Positions 1-6,652 of a stretch of DNA of 6,894 nt are shown one piece after another (the stretch's first letter is position 1; each line of letters starts with the position of its first letter). The DNA comes from an uncultured Armatimonadota bacterium (lineage in GTDB: Bacteria > Armatimonadota > Armatimonadia > Armatimonadales > Armatimonadaceae), in the NCBI GenBank assembly GCA_903924445.1, contig CAIYBQ010000158.1:1-6894 (forward strand), in the 5' to 3' direction. The notes below the pieces were generated by a model. That model worked only from the letters and a program-made list of their open reading frames with translations. It ran no database searches and was not told where the DNA came from. Both the position numbers and the translations under genes were made by a program.

Positions 1-1344
1 ATACGCTATGACCTAACGGCTGTGATTGGCCCGACGAGTGATGGCTTCGGAGTGATCCACGGCACGCAAGGGACAAGCGTTTCGGACCCGGTGGAGCCAA
101 ATGCCAAATCGGTGTTTGGTATCGGAATCGATACAAACAACCCACGCCCCGTTGGGAGCATGCGTGAGGTTTGGTTTGGCCCGGCAGGCAACATCGATGA
201 TCGCCCACAACGCGAGATTTCCATCCATTGGAACGGCCGTGAAATCGCAAATCGCCTCTGTGATGAAGACCTTCAGAACCCGTTCGGCGTGCATATCAGC
301 GTGGAGATTGACCACGTGCCGGGTGGTGCCGAAGTGACCATCACCGCAGGACGCCATAAAATTTACGACCATTACTTTGTTCACGGAGCGACTGTTTCAA
401 CCAGTCCAAAGGTTGCTGGAAATGCCAGCGTTGAACTCTCTCAGATAAACAAGAGCGGTAAGTTCACCCCGGTCCAGTCAATGCGTGTGCTGGCGATAGA
501 CAAGGTGGTTAACGATGCATCCCGCCACGTCATTCGTCAAAAAGTAGCGTTCCCAAGCGATGCGAGCAAAGCCGGACGTGCAATCCTGACATTGACGCTC
601 GCACCAACGGCCCGCGGCCTCGATGCCTGGGACAGGTTTGCATCCATTCGCCTCCACCACAAAGATGGCCAGACCTACGAGCTCGTTCGCTACATCACCC
701 CTTACCGCCGCGCATGGGAATGGGCTGTAGATGTCAGCGACCTGACGCCGCTGTTCACCGGGGATGCTGAGCTGGAAGTGTTTTGTGAAACCTACGGTGA
801 GGGCTGGACAGTGAGCGCGGCGTTTGACTTTTATGCCGGTAAGCGCACCGATGGACTGCAACCCGATCGTGTGATCAACCTCTGGAATGGCAACTTTCCG
901 ATTGGTTACGCAAAGCAACCCTTTGCAAAAGCCGTCACACCGAAGACAATCGATGTGCCATCTAAAACCGCGGCTGTGAAAGTGCGGACAATGGTCACCG
1001 GTCACGGGATGTCACCAAACACGGGAAATGCGGGCGAGTTTTATGCCCTCTGGCGACGAATTGAGGTCGGTGAAAGCCACTGGTATGACCTGCTGTGGAA
1101 AACGGATGTCTACCTAAATCCGGTTCGCCCGCAGGGCGGCACATGGAAGTTTTCGCGTGCTGGATGGGCTCCTGGGTCGATCGCCGATGCCTGGACGGTT
1201 GACATCACAAAAGCGGTGCAACCTGGACGCACAGTAACCATCGGCTATGGCTTGGAACCCTTTGTCAACAAGACGCCCAATGAAGGCTTTCTCGCGGCAC
1301 ATGTCATCGGGAGTCAGGCCATCCTTTTCCAAAAGGCTAAGTAG
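1..1344 (+). CDS. L-type-lectin-like and PNGase F-like protein, 5'-truncated by the window
   Basis: The frame is open from base 1 (447 residues visible, numbered here from base 1), so the true start and any signal peptide lie outside; the GTG at 22 is probably internal. Residues 1-130 resemble an L-type lectin/LamG jelly-roll: GFGV, FGIGIDTNNP and HWNGREIANR, with a closing YDHYFVHG. From about 190 to the end it resembles peptide-N-glycosidase F, which releases N-glycans from asparagine. Landmarks are WDR (Asp211), RYITPY, EGW (Glu267), GHG, GEF (Glu346), PQGGTW and RAGW (Arg386, Trp389). As I recall PNGase F, its Asp60, Glu118, Glu206, Arg248 and Trp251 fall at closely similar spacing, so the catalytic set looks intact. 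The family is normally secreted; glycan release is inferred, not shown. deoB follows by 7 nt, suggesting co-transcription. Family assignment is fairly firm; actual substrate unknown. Confidence 0.8.
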   Translation: MRYDLTAVIGPTSDGFGVIHGTQGTSVSDPVEPNAKSVFGIGIDTNNPRPVGSMREVWFGPAGNIDDRPQREISIHWNGREIANRLCDEDLQNPFGVHISVEIDHVPGGAEVTITAGRHKIYDHYFVHGATVSTSPKVAGNASVELSQINKSGKFTPVQSMRVLAIDKVVNDASRHVIRQKVAFPSDASKAGRAILTLTLAPTARGLDAWDRFASIRLHHKDGQTYELVRYITPYRRAWEWAVDVSDLTPLFTGDAELEVFCETYGEGWTVSAAFDFYAGKRTDGLQPDRVINLWNGNFPIGYAKQPFAKAVTPKTIDVPSKTAAVKVRTMVTGHGMSPNTGNAGEFYALWRRIEVGESHWYDLLWKTDVYLNPVRPQGGTWKFSRAGWAPGSIADAWTVDITKAVQPGRTVTIGYGLEPFVNKTPNEGFLAAHVIGSQAILFQKAK

Positions 1345-1351
1345 CGAGATC

Positions 1352-2512
1352 GTGGGACGCGTCCTCTTGATTGTTTTGGATGGCTGTGGGGCTGGGGCTG
1401 CCCCGGATGCAGACCGTTACGGGACATCCGACACACTTGCAAACACGCTTAGTCACGTTGCATCAGCCGCTGGAGGTCTCGACCTGCCCAATCTGGAAGC
1501 CTTAGGAATTGGCAACATCACCCAAATGCTCGGCGTTGCAGAGCGCCCGGATGCGAAATCCATTTGGGGGCGGCTGACGGAGCGAAACGCGGGTAAAGAC
1601 ACCGTTGCCGGCCACTGGGAGCTCATGGGCATCCCACTGCTAGAGCCATTTCCGACGTACCCGAGTGGTATCCCGGATGACATCCAAGCCCTCGTTAGGA
1701 CATTTACGGGAAAGCAAAGTCTGTGTAATGTGCCGATGAGTGGCACCGATGCGATTCGCGAATTTGGGGATGAGCACTGCGCCACGGGGGCGCCGATTGT
1801 GTATACGAGTGCGGATTCTGTGCTACAGGTTGCAGTGCACGAAGCAATATTTGGTCTCGAGAATCTCTACGCGCTATGTGCCTACCTCAGGGAAAATGTA
1901 ACCACCTGCCGGGTCATCGCCAGGCCATTTTCGGGACCATCAGGTAACTATGTCCGTACCGGCAATAGGCGCGACTGGACACGCTCTCCCGGGCAGGACT
2001 CAGTGCTCGATGCCATTGCCGCGGCTCGCATCCCGGTTGAGCTGATCGGTCGGACCACCGAGCTGTTCCCAGTGAGGGAGACATTTACCCTGAATCCAAC
2101 CACGAAGAATGATGAGCACATGGCTGCCGTTTCAGCGTGGATGTATCGAAGTAATCCCACTGAGCGGGCATTCTGCTTTGCAAACTTCGAAGACTTTGAC
2201 ATGCTCTATGGGCATCGGAATGACCCGATTGGCTTTGGAAAAGCGCTGGAAACTCTGGATGCTTGGATAGGCCGTGACCTTCTTCCGAGCTTGGATGCAT
2301 CGGACATCGTGATCGTGACCGCCGACCATGGAAATGACCCAACAACCGCCGGAACCGACCATTCACGGGAATACGCACCGCTTCTTTGCTTTGGGCCAGG
2401 GGTTGGAAAAAGTGGAGATGCCGGTATCCAGCCATCGTTTGCATGCGTTGGCGCCGCGGTTGCTGAGGCCTTGGGCGTTTCGTTTCCGCTAAGTGTTCAA
2501 AGTTTTCTTTGA
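1352..2512 (+). CDS. deoB: Phosphopentomutase
   Basis: Cytosolic alkaline-phosphatase-superfamily enzyme interconverting (deoxy)ribose 1-phosphate and 5-phosphate, linking nucleoside salvage to the pentose phosphate pathway. The 386-residue product matches the usual 390-400. Visible signatures: DGCGAG with Asp10 and PDAD; GKDT-VAGHWELMG with Thr84, the phosphorylated threonine equivalent to Thr85 of the Bacillus cereus enzyme; SGTDAIREFG and VYTSADSVLQVAVHEA, typical of DeoB; Asp283 and His288 in DMLYGHR; Asp325 and His326 in ADHG; His337 in TDHSRE. These supply the six expected dimanganese ligands at near-identical spacing, so the enzyme should be active. The GTG start at 1352 is chosen because the family begins just before the first beta strand (RVLLIVLDG). 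In-frame ATGs at 1247 and 1301 would add an unrelated extension overlapping the upstream gene. No good ribosome binding site precedes the GTG, so translation may be coupled to the upstream stop. No nucleoside phosphorylase gene is adjacent. Confidence 0.95.
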   Translation: MGRVLLIVLDGCGAGAAPDADRYGTSDTLANTLSHVASAAGGLDLPNLEALGIGNITQMLGVAERPDAKSIWGRLTERNAGKDTVAGHWELMGIPLLEPFPTYPSGIPDDIQALVRTFTGKQSLCNVPMSGTDAIREFGDEHCATGAPIVYTSADSVLQVAVHEAIFGLENLYALCAYLRENVTTCRVIARPFSGPSGNYVRTGNRRDWTRSPGQDSVLDAIAAARIPVELIGRTTELFPVRETFTLNPTTKNDEHMAAVSAWMYRSNPTERAFCFANFEDFDMLYGHRNDPIGFGKALETLDAWIGRDLLPSLDASDIVIVTADHGNDPTTAGTDHSREYAPLLCFGPGVGKSGDAGIQPSFACVGAAVAEALGVSFPLSVQSFL

Positions 2513-2546
2513 TGCTTCTCCATCACCAATCGAGAAACACTCTGGG

Positions 2547-2576
2547 GTGACATCGGGGCTATATTCCTGCTAAACT
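2547..2576 (+). promoter_or_regulatory. Putative sigma-70-type promoter for the reductase gene
   Basis: GTGACA at 2547-2552 (five of six matches to TTGACA) and TAAACT at 2571-2576 are separated by 18 nt. TG at 2568-2569 one base before the -10 makes an extended -10 (TGC-TAAACT). The start site would be near 2583, giving a leader of roughly 40-55 nt. It sits in the only sizeable gap between deoB and the reductase, which supports independent transcription. Prediction only. Confidence 0.45.
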
Positions 2577-2606
2577 GAAGGCGCAGCGCTGCAATCCGGG
2601 ACATCT

Positions 2607-2611
2607 GGAAG
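2607..2611 (+). promoter_or_regulatory. Possible ribosome binding site favouring an alternative TTG start
   Basis: GGAAG lies 10 nt before an in-frame TTG at 2622, but 25 nt before the ATG at 2637, which has no Shine-Dalgarno-like sequence of its own. If used, the TTG would add five residues (MCGKA) to the reductase, giving 332 residues. The choice between the two starts is open. Confidence 0.3.
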
Positions 2612-2636
2612 CAGCGTTTTCTTGTGTGGCAAAGCT

Positions 2637-3620
2637 ATGGAAAACGAACTCTACGACTTTACAATTATCGGTGGCGGTCCCACCGGCCTCTTTGGTGCTT
2701 TCTATGCTGGGCTTCGGCAAATGAAGACCAAAATCATCGATTCGCTTCCACAGCTGGGTGGTCAGCTCTCCGCGCTGTATCCGGAAAAGCACATCTACGA
2801 TGTTGCTGGGTTCCGAAAAGTCCTTGCGAAGGATTTGGTCAGTGAGCTTTCCGAGCAAGCGCTGCAGAATAACCCAACTGTCTGCCTTGAAGAAAAGTGC
2901 ATTACCCTTGAACACATCGATGGCGAGATTGTCATCACGACAAACAAGGCGACGCACCGCACAAAGACGGTTCTGATTGCGGGTGGTGTCGGTGCATTTG
3001 CGCCGCGCCGCTTGGAACTCCCTGGCATCACAGAGCTCGAAGGTAAAGGCGTTCACTACTTCGTAACGGACACCGAGAGGTTCCGCGGACGCCGCATTGT
3101 AATTGTTGGTGGAGGCGATTCCGCCTTTGACTGGTCTCTTGCGCTCGGCGAGATTGCTGCCAGCTGTATCCAGATCCACCGCTCGGCGACATTCCGTGCA
3201 CATGAAGATACCGTTTCTAAAGTCCAAGATGGTGGCAATGTGGATATCCGCACCTTCCATGAGCTCCGCGGCGTGCATGGAACCGACTGCCTCGAGGCGG
3301 TAACGGTTGTTGACACGCAATCAGGTGAAGAGACCCAGATTGTCTGTGACGATGTGATTTTGACCCTTGGATTTCTGAGCAACCTCGGTCCAATCAAAGA
3401 GTGGGGTCTTGCGCTGCAGAAGAACCAAATTGTTGTGAATGCCCACATGGAGACCAACCTTCCGGGCGTCTTTGCGGCGGGAGACATTTGTACCTACGAT
3501 GGCAAGTTAAAGCTCATCGTTACGGGTGTTGCAGAGGCTGCGACAGCGGCAAACTTTGCCAAAACGACGATTGATCCAACGGCGAAGGCGTTTCCTGGAC
3601 ATTCATCCGACATGAAGTAG
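2637..3620 (+). CDS. Ferredoxin/flavodoxin-NADP+ reductase, type 2 (thioredoxin-reductase-like, YumC family)
   Basis: Cytosolic FAD enzyme that passes electrons between NADPH and ferredoxin or flavodoxin. The 327-residue product shows an N-terminal FAD-binding GGGPTG (12-17), then LPQLGGQLSALYPEKHIYDVAGF. A second dinucleotide-binding site, GGGDSA (158-163), binds NADPH. The late FAD motif FAAGDICTYDGK follows, and then a short C-terminal tail. The redox CxxC of true thioredoxin reductase, which should precede GGGDSA, is replaced by HYFVTDTERF, as in type 2 reductases. Tyr48 and His322 align, with a constant two-residue offset, to the FAD-stacking Tyr50 and His324 that I recall for Bacillus subtilis YumC. 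The ATG at 2637 fits homologues; a TTG at 2622 with a better ribosome binding site is possible. The gene probably has its own promoter at 2547-2576 and is followed by a long non-coding region, so it looks monocistronic. The redox partner is not encoded here. Confidence 0.92.
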   Translation: MENELYDFTIIGGGPTGLFGAFYAGLRQMKTKIIDSLPQLGGQLSALYPEKHIYDVAGFRKVLAKDLVSELSEQALQNNPTVCLEEKCITLEHIDGEIVITTNKATHRTKTVLIAGGVGAFAPRRLELPGITELEGKGVHYFVTDTERFRGRRIVIVGGGDSAFDWSLALGEIAASCIQIHRSATFRAHEDTVSKVQDGGNVDIRTFHELRGVHGTDCLEAVTVVDTQSGEETQIVCDDVILTLGFLSNLGPIKEWGLALQKNQIVVNAHMETNLPGVFAAGDICTYDGKLKLIVTGVAEAATAANFAKTTIDPTAKAFPGHSSDMK

Positions 3621-3645
3621 CCAATGTGGCTATGCTGGGGGCATA
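3618..3645 (+). other. Two abutting small hairpins at the reductase stop codon
   Basis: TAGCC (3618-3622, starting with the stop codon) pairs perfectly with GGCTA (3628-3632) around a 5-nt loop. TATGC (3631-3635) pairs perfectly with GCATA (3641-3645), also around a 5-nt loop. The two 5-bp stems share bases 3631-3632, so they compete at their bases or stack end to end. No U-run follows, so this is not a standard intrinsic terminator; it might mark or protect the 3' end of the transcript. Confidence 0.35.
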
Positions 3646-3712
3646 ACGTCCGCAGTGCCAACGCAATCCAGACTCACCAATTAGTTGAAAACGCAATTGA
3701 CACTGAAATCCA

Positions 3713-3833
3713 ACTTGTATCAAGAACGTTTCGCAGCTTAAAAATCGTTTCAGACCGGATCCAATTCTTTTCACTGATTATTTAACACTTGCTTTATCAA
3801 GTACATAACTAAAAGACGCATACTTGACATCAA
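3713..3833 (+). repeat. Three copies of a loose ACTTG..ATCAA motif
   Basis: ACTTG followed closely by ATCAA occurs three times: 3713-3724 (one base between, ending ATCAAG), 3787-3801 (four bases between, ending ATCAAG) and 3823-3833 (two bases between, ending ATCAAA). The first two are partly self-complementary (CTTG with CAAG; ACTTG 3787-3791 with CAAGT 3798-3802). The third contains the TTGACA at 3824. They could be sites for one regulator, but the variable spacing weakens this, and AT-rich sequence can give such runs by chance. Confidence 0.3.
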
Positions 3834-3936
3834 AATCACATCAGAGTGCAGTCACGTGAGGCTTTCCAGCCCTTCCGGTAACAATTGGGTATGTATCTCG
3901 CGTTGATGTCGAAAAAACGTGTATGTTGTCGGGCTC

Positions 3937-3951
3937 ACATGTCATGCATGT
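3937..3951. repeat. Short inverted repeat, ACATG-N5-CATGT
   Basis: ACATG (3937-3941) and CATGT (3947-3951) are perfect 5-bp arms around TCATG. The right arm overlaps the place where a -35 element for the TACAAT at 3967 would lie, so it could be an operator. The arms are short and this could be chance. Confidence 0.25.
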
Positions 3952-3966
3952 TTTGATTCCAACCCG

Positions 3967-3988
3967 TACAATGACGCCATACCGTCAT
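3967..3988 (+). promoter_or_regulatory. Candidate -10 element overlapped by a perfect inverted repeat
   Basis: TACAAT (3967-3972) is a good -10 hexamer 50 nt before the sigma factor start codon, but no clear -35 lies 16-18 nt upstream. A perfect 6-bp inverted repeat, ATGACG (3971-3976) and CGTCAT (3983-3988) with a 6-nt centre, covers the end of the -10 and the expected start site near 3979. That is where a repressor site would be placed. It could equally form a small hairpin at the 5' end of the mRNA. Confidence 0.35.
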
Positions 3989-4007
3989 GAGCCTCAACAC
4001 CCCTGAT

Positions 4008-4013
4008 GGAAAG
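4008..4013 (+). promoter_or_regulatory. Ribosome binding site of the sigma factor gene
   Basis: GGAAAG lies 8 nt before the ATG at 4022. It is a clear Shine-Dalgarno-like sequence at good spacing and supports that start codon. Confidence 0.6.
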
Positions 4014-4021
4014 CTTTTCTT

Positions 4022-4810
4022 ATGTCTTCGAAACCGCCGCCAAGTATAAAACAGCTGGATGAATGGTCGCTCACATACGCGTCCAACCGCGACCCTGAGA
4101 TCCGTGACAAACTAGTGCGCGGTCACCAGCGTCTCGTCCGCGCACTGGCATCCAGATTTCGAAACTCGGGTGAGCCCCTTGATGACCTGATCCAAGTGGG
4201 AAACATCGGTCTCATCAATGCCGTTGATCGCTTTGAGCCAAGCCACGGGACCCGCTTTTCAACGTATGCCGCTCCAAACATCCTTGGTGAAATCCGCCGC
4301 TACTTTCGCGACAAAACGGTAAGTGTGCGTGTACCGCGCTGGATGCAGGAGATGAACGTCACCGCGAAGCGTGTTACCGCAACGATGACAAATGAGCTTG
4401 GCCGCGCGCCAAGTGTTGTCGAAGTTGCAGCGCGGATGGAAGTCTCAGAGACGCATTTACGTGAAGCAATCAGAGCGCATGAATGCACCAAGCTGGTGTC
4501 GCTCGATGCCGTCCTCCAAGGCAGTGATCCCACCGTTGACACAACCCTCAAGGAGCTGATTGGCGCTATCGATTCCGAAATGGCCAACATCGAGGAATTT
4601 GCAGACTTACGCTCGGCCCTTTCAAAGCTCTCCGAGCGTGAGCGCATTATCATTGAGCTCCGCTTCTTCGATGAAGAAACACAGGCAGTCATTGCCGGCA
4701 AGCTTGGCATTTCACAAATGCATGTCAGCCGGATTCAATCCAAAGCCCTCGCACGTTTACGGGATGTGATGAAGTCAAATGACATCGATGGGTACCTGAC
4801 TGTATCCTAG
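4022..4810 (+). CDS. Alternative RNA polymerase sigma factor, SigB/SigF/SigG class
   Basis: Sigma-70-family (group 3) factor of 262 residues, about the size of Bacillus SigB and SigF. Region 2 (about 30-97) holds the core-binding stretch DDLIQVGNIGLINAVDRFEP and the -10-recognition helix FSTYAAPNILGEIRRYFRD. The RVPRWMQE linker and region 3 (about 110-180, with RAPSVVEVAARMEVS) follow. Region 4 (about 200-255) has LSERERIIIELRFF and the helix-turn-helix VIAGKLGISQMHVSRIQSKALARLR. IGEIRRYFRD-like and SQMHVSR-like sequences are hallmarks of the SigB/F/G class, which usually controls stress or developmental genes and is held inactive by an RsbW/SpoIIAB-type anti-sigma kinase. No such kinase or its STAS antagonist is encoded in the window. 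The start is supported by GGAAAG 8 nt upstream. The M61 peptidase gene begins 3 nt after the stop, so the two are almost certainly co-transcribed. The regulon is unknown. Confidence 0.93.
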   Translation: MSSKPPPSIKQLDEWSLTYASNRDPEIRDKLVRGHQRLVRALASRFRNSGEPLDDLIQVGNIGLINAVDRFEPSHGTRFSTYAAPNILGEIRRYFRDKTVSVRVPRWMQEMNVTAKRVTATMTNELGRAPSVVEVAARMEVSETHLREAIRAHECTKLVSLDAVLQGSDPTVDTTLKELIGAIDSEMANIEEFADLRSALSKLSERERIIIELRFFDEETQAVIAGKLGISQMHVSRIQSKALARLRDVMKSNDIDGYLTVS

Positions 4811-4813
4811 GGG

Positions 4814-6652
4814 ATGCCCCACGTCAGCCGTACACCATCTTTTCTCCTACTTCAAACGATCTCACGCATTGTCGTAGCGTTCCTTTGTTTTGCATGTACC
4901 CATTTGGCTGGCGCGGCCGCAGTGCCATCCGTCGCATACACCGTCGCCATCACTAAACCTGCAACCGCACAGCTTTCGGTCACGATGACCTTCATACCCG
5001 ATACATCCGCTTCGATGGACGTTTGCATCCCAAAGTGGAGCCCAGGTTGGTATGTCCTCCTCGACACGCCGGCTAACATCACCGATGTCAGGGCATCCCA
5101 GGGAAACACCCCCATCCCGATGTCCCACCCAGTGCCCGCAACGTGGAATTTCACCCCTGAAGCCGGCAAATCCGTCACCATCCAGTACACCGTCAAGACG
5201 GAAACCAAAGGCCTTGGCTTCTTCCACGCGGCGATCTCGGAAAACCATGCGTTTGTCCCCGGCACCACGACCCTGATGTACATCAAGGGCGAAGAACAAA
5301 AACCCTGCTCCGTGCTCTACAAGGTCCCGATGGGCTGGACGGTTGCATCCCCGAATCACGCTGTCCCGGGCGTCCGGAACATGTTCGATGCCCCAAGCTA
5401 CGACCACCTCGCCGACCATGCAGCAGACCTCGGAGCCGTTGAGCTTGCGGAAGACACCATCGATGGCAAAACCCTTGCCGTAACGGTTGTTGGGGCGCCA
5501 TCCGGGACCGCGCAGCGCTGGCTGAACGCACTCTCCCGTATCTGGAATGCAGGTACGCGCGCTTTTGGGGAAGCACCCGCAAGCCGCTACACATTTCAGC
5601 TGCGCTTCTCCGACTACGATGGCTTTTACGGCGGACTGGAACACCTGGACAGCGCCGTCATCCGGCTTCCGCGGGCAAGTGCATCAAAGACATCGACATC
5701 CGATCTCCGCCTCTGCGCCCATGAGCTTATCCATGCTTGGCTTGTAAAACGCATCCGCCCACAAGGCCTCGGTCCATTTGATTACTCAACTGCCGTTCAG
5801 ACACCCGACCTCTGGTTTTGCGAAGGCGTTACGGACTACCTAGCCCCAAAGCTCTGCGTGAGCGCTGGCATCATGACGCGTGCCGACTATCTCTCCGATC
5901 TCAGCGAACAGCTAACAGAGCTTGGCAATAATCCTGCGAGCCGCAGCGTAACGGCTGAGCAGTGCTCCCTTCGCGTCTGGGAGGCAAACAACTCACAGGG
6001 CTACGGTGGGCTTAGCTATTACAACAAGGGCTATGTCGTCGGCCTCATGATGGACCTTGAAATCGGTAATCGCACCGCAGGGAAGAAGTCGCTTTGGGAT
6101 GTGATTTGGCGGATGTTGGATGACTACCGAAGCAGCGGCAAGGCTTACCCGGTGCGCGGAGTGGACATCGTTGCCGAAACGGTTGCAGGTCAAGGGATGC
6201 GCCAGCTGATGGATTCGCTCCTGCGTTCCACCGACACGATCGACCCGATGCCATTGCTGGAGGGCCTTGGCGTGACGTCATCCGGGCGTAAACAGGATGT
6301 CCCTTACCTCGGGCTTGTCCTCGATACAAACCACACGCCCGGCGATAAAGCCTATGTGTCCTTTGTACAGAAAGGGTCACCCGCTGACATCGCTGGGATT
6401 AAACCCGGGATGACAATGCTTGGGGCTGCTGCAAGTGGGATGGCAATCGCTAATGCCTCGATAGGCACCGCCATCACCCTTCGCTTTGAAACGGAAGATG
6501 GGAAACCTACGAGCTTTTCGGTCACAATGGCTCCGTTTACCTTTAGAACCATCAAACTTTCCGTACACGCAGGCGCTACACCGGAACAAAAAGAGCGTCT
6601 AAATGAGCTTGCTGGCATCGGGCTTAGGAGAGCAACCGCGGCTGCAAAGTAA
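4814..6652 (+). CDS. Exported M61-family zinc metallopeptidase with PDZ domain
   Basis: A 612-residue product of the M61 (glycyl aminopeptidase-like) family. Residues 1-36 look like a Sec signal peptide: Arg6 and Arg18, a hydrophobic stretch 19-32, and a likely cut after the AAA at 34-36. Residues about 40-190 form the beta-rich M61 N-terminal domain. The catalytic domain has GGLEHLDS, then HELIH (His303, Glu304, His307) within AHELIHAWLVKRIRP, and the third zinc ligand Glu337 in EGVTDYL. The downstream YYNKGYVVGLMMDLEI is also typical. Residues about 495-575 are a PDZ domain (PYLGL, GSPADIAGIKPGM), usual in this family for binding peptide C-termini. All zinc ligands are present, so activity is expected; the substrate is unknown. 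ATG 4814 is the only sensible start that keeps the signal peptide. GGGG directly abuts it and no well-spaced ribosome binding site is seen, so translational coupling to the sigma gene is likely. Confidence 0.93.
   Translation: MPHVSRTPSFLLLQTISRIVVAFLCFACTHLAGAAAVPSVAYTVAITKPATAQLSVTMTFIPDTSASMDVCIPKWSPGWYVLLDTPANITDVRASQGNTPIPMSHPVPATWNFTPEAGKSVTIQYTVKTETKGLGFFHAAISENHAFVPGTTTLMYIKGEEQKPCSVLYKVPMGWTVASPNHAVPGVRNMFDAPSYDHLADHAADLGAVELAEDTIDGKTLAVTVVGAPSGTAQRWLNALSRIWNAGTRAFGEAPASRYTFQLRFSDYDGFYGGLEHLDSAVIRLPRASASKTSTSDLRLCAHELIHAWLVKRIRPQGLGPFDYSTAVQTPDLWFCEGVTDYLAPKLCVSAGIMTRADYLSDLSEQLTELGNNPASRSVTAEQCSLRVWEANNSQGYGGLSYYNKGYVVGLMMDLEIGNRTAGKKSLWDVIWRMLDDYRSSGKAYPVRGVDIVAETVAGQGMRQLMDSLLRSTDTIDPMPLLEGLGVTSSGRKQDVPYLGLVLDTNHTPGDKAYVSFVQKGSPADIAGIKPGMTMLGAAASGMAIANASIGTAITLRFETEDGKPTSFSVTMAPFTFRTIKLSVHAGATPEQKERLNELAGIGLRRATAAAK

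Larger units (their letters stand above)
3621..4021. other. 401-nt non-coding region upstream of the sigma factor gene
   Basis: No convincing gene lies here on either strand, and it is visibly richer in A and T than the flanking genes. Two exact TTGACA hexamers occur at 3697-3702 and 3824-3829, but neither has a good -10 at 16-18 nt. GGGTAT at 3887-3892 matches the -10 of Bacillus SigB promoters, but no GTTT-like -35 sits 12-15 nt upstream. TCACGTGA at 3852-3859 is a perfect 8-bp palindrome. The repeats and inverted repeats listed separately also lie here. The length and content suggest a regulatory region for the sigma factor operon; this is inference. Confidence 0.5.

Noticed and set aside
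1247..1351. An N-terminal extension of DeoB starting at ATG 1247 or ATG 1301
   Set aside because: It would overlap the PNGase-like gene by 44-98 nt, has no ribosome binding site, and adds residues absent from the family, which starts just before the RVLLIVLDG strand.
2510..2525. A TGATG/CATCA hairpin at the deoB stop codon as a terminator
   Set aside because: Only 5 bp, A/T-rich, with a 6-nt loop and no following U-run; too weak to call.
2559..3320. A 253-residue minus-strand open frame
   Set aside because: It is antisense to the well-supported reductase gene and its promoter region, with no recognisable motif.
3887..3892. GGGTAT as a SigB-type -10 for autoregulation of the sigma gene
   Set aside because: No GTTT-like -35 at the right distance; the nearest GGCTTT is 21 nt away, which is too far.
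127..5464. Eight copies of ATCGAT (127, 193, 949, 2736, 2916, 4568, 4784, 5459), against under two expected by simple chance
   Set aside because: All lie in genes, mostly or entirely as the codon pair ATC-GAT (Ile-Asp) or similar codon use; they are scattered with no regular spacing, so codon preference explains them better than a functional site.
4862..5644. A 260-residue minus-strand open frame
   Set aside because: It lies wholly inside the M61 peptidase gene, which has a signal peptide and intact zinc motifs; the antisense translation shows no domain and reads like the complement of biased codons.
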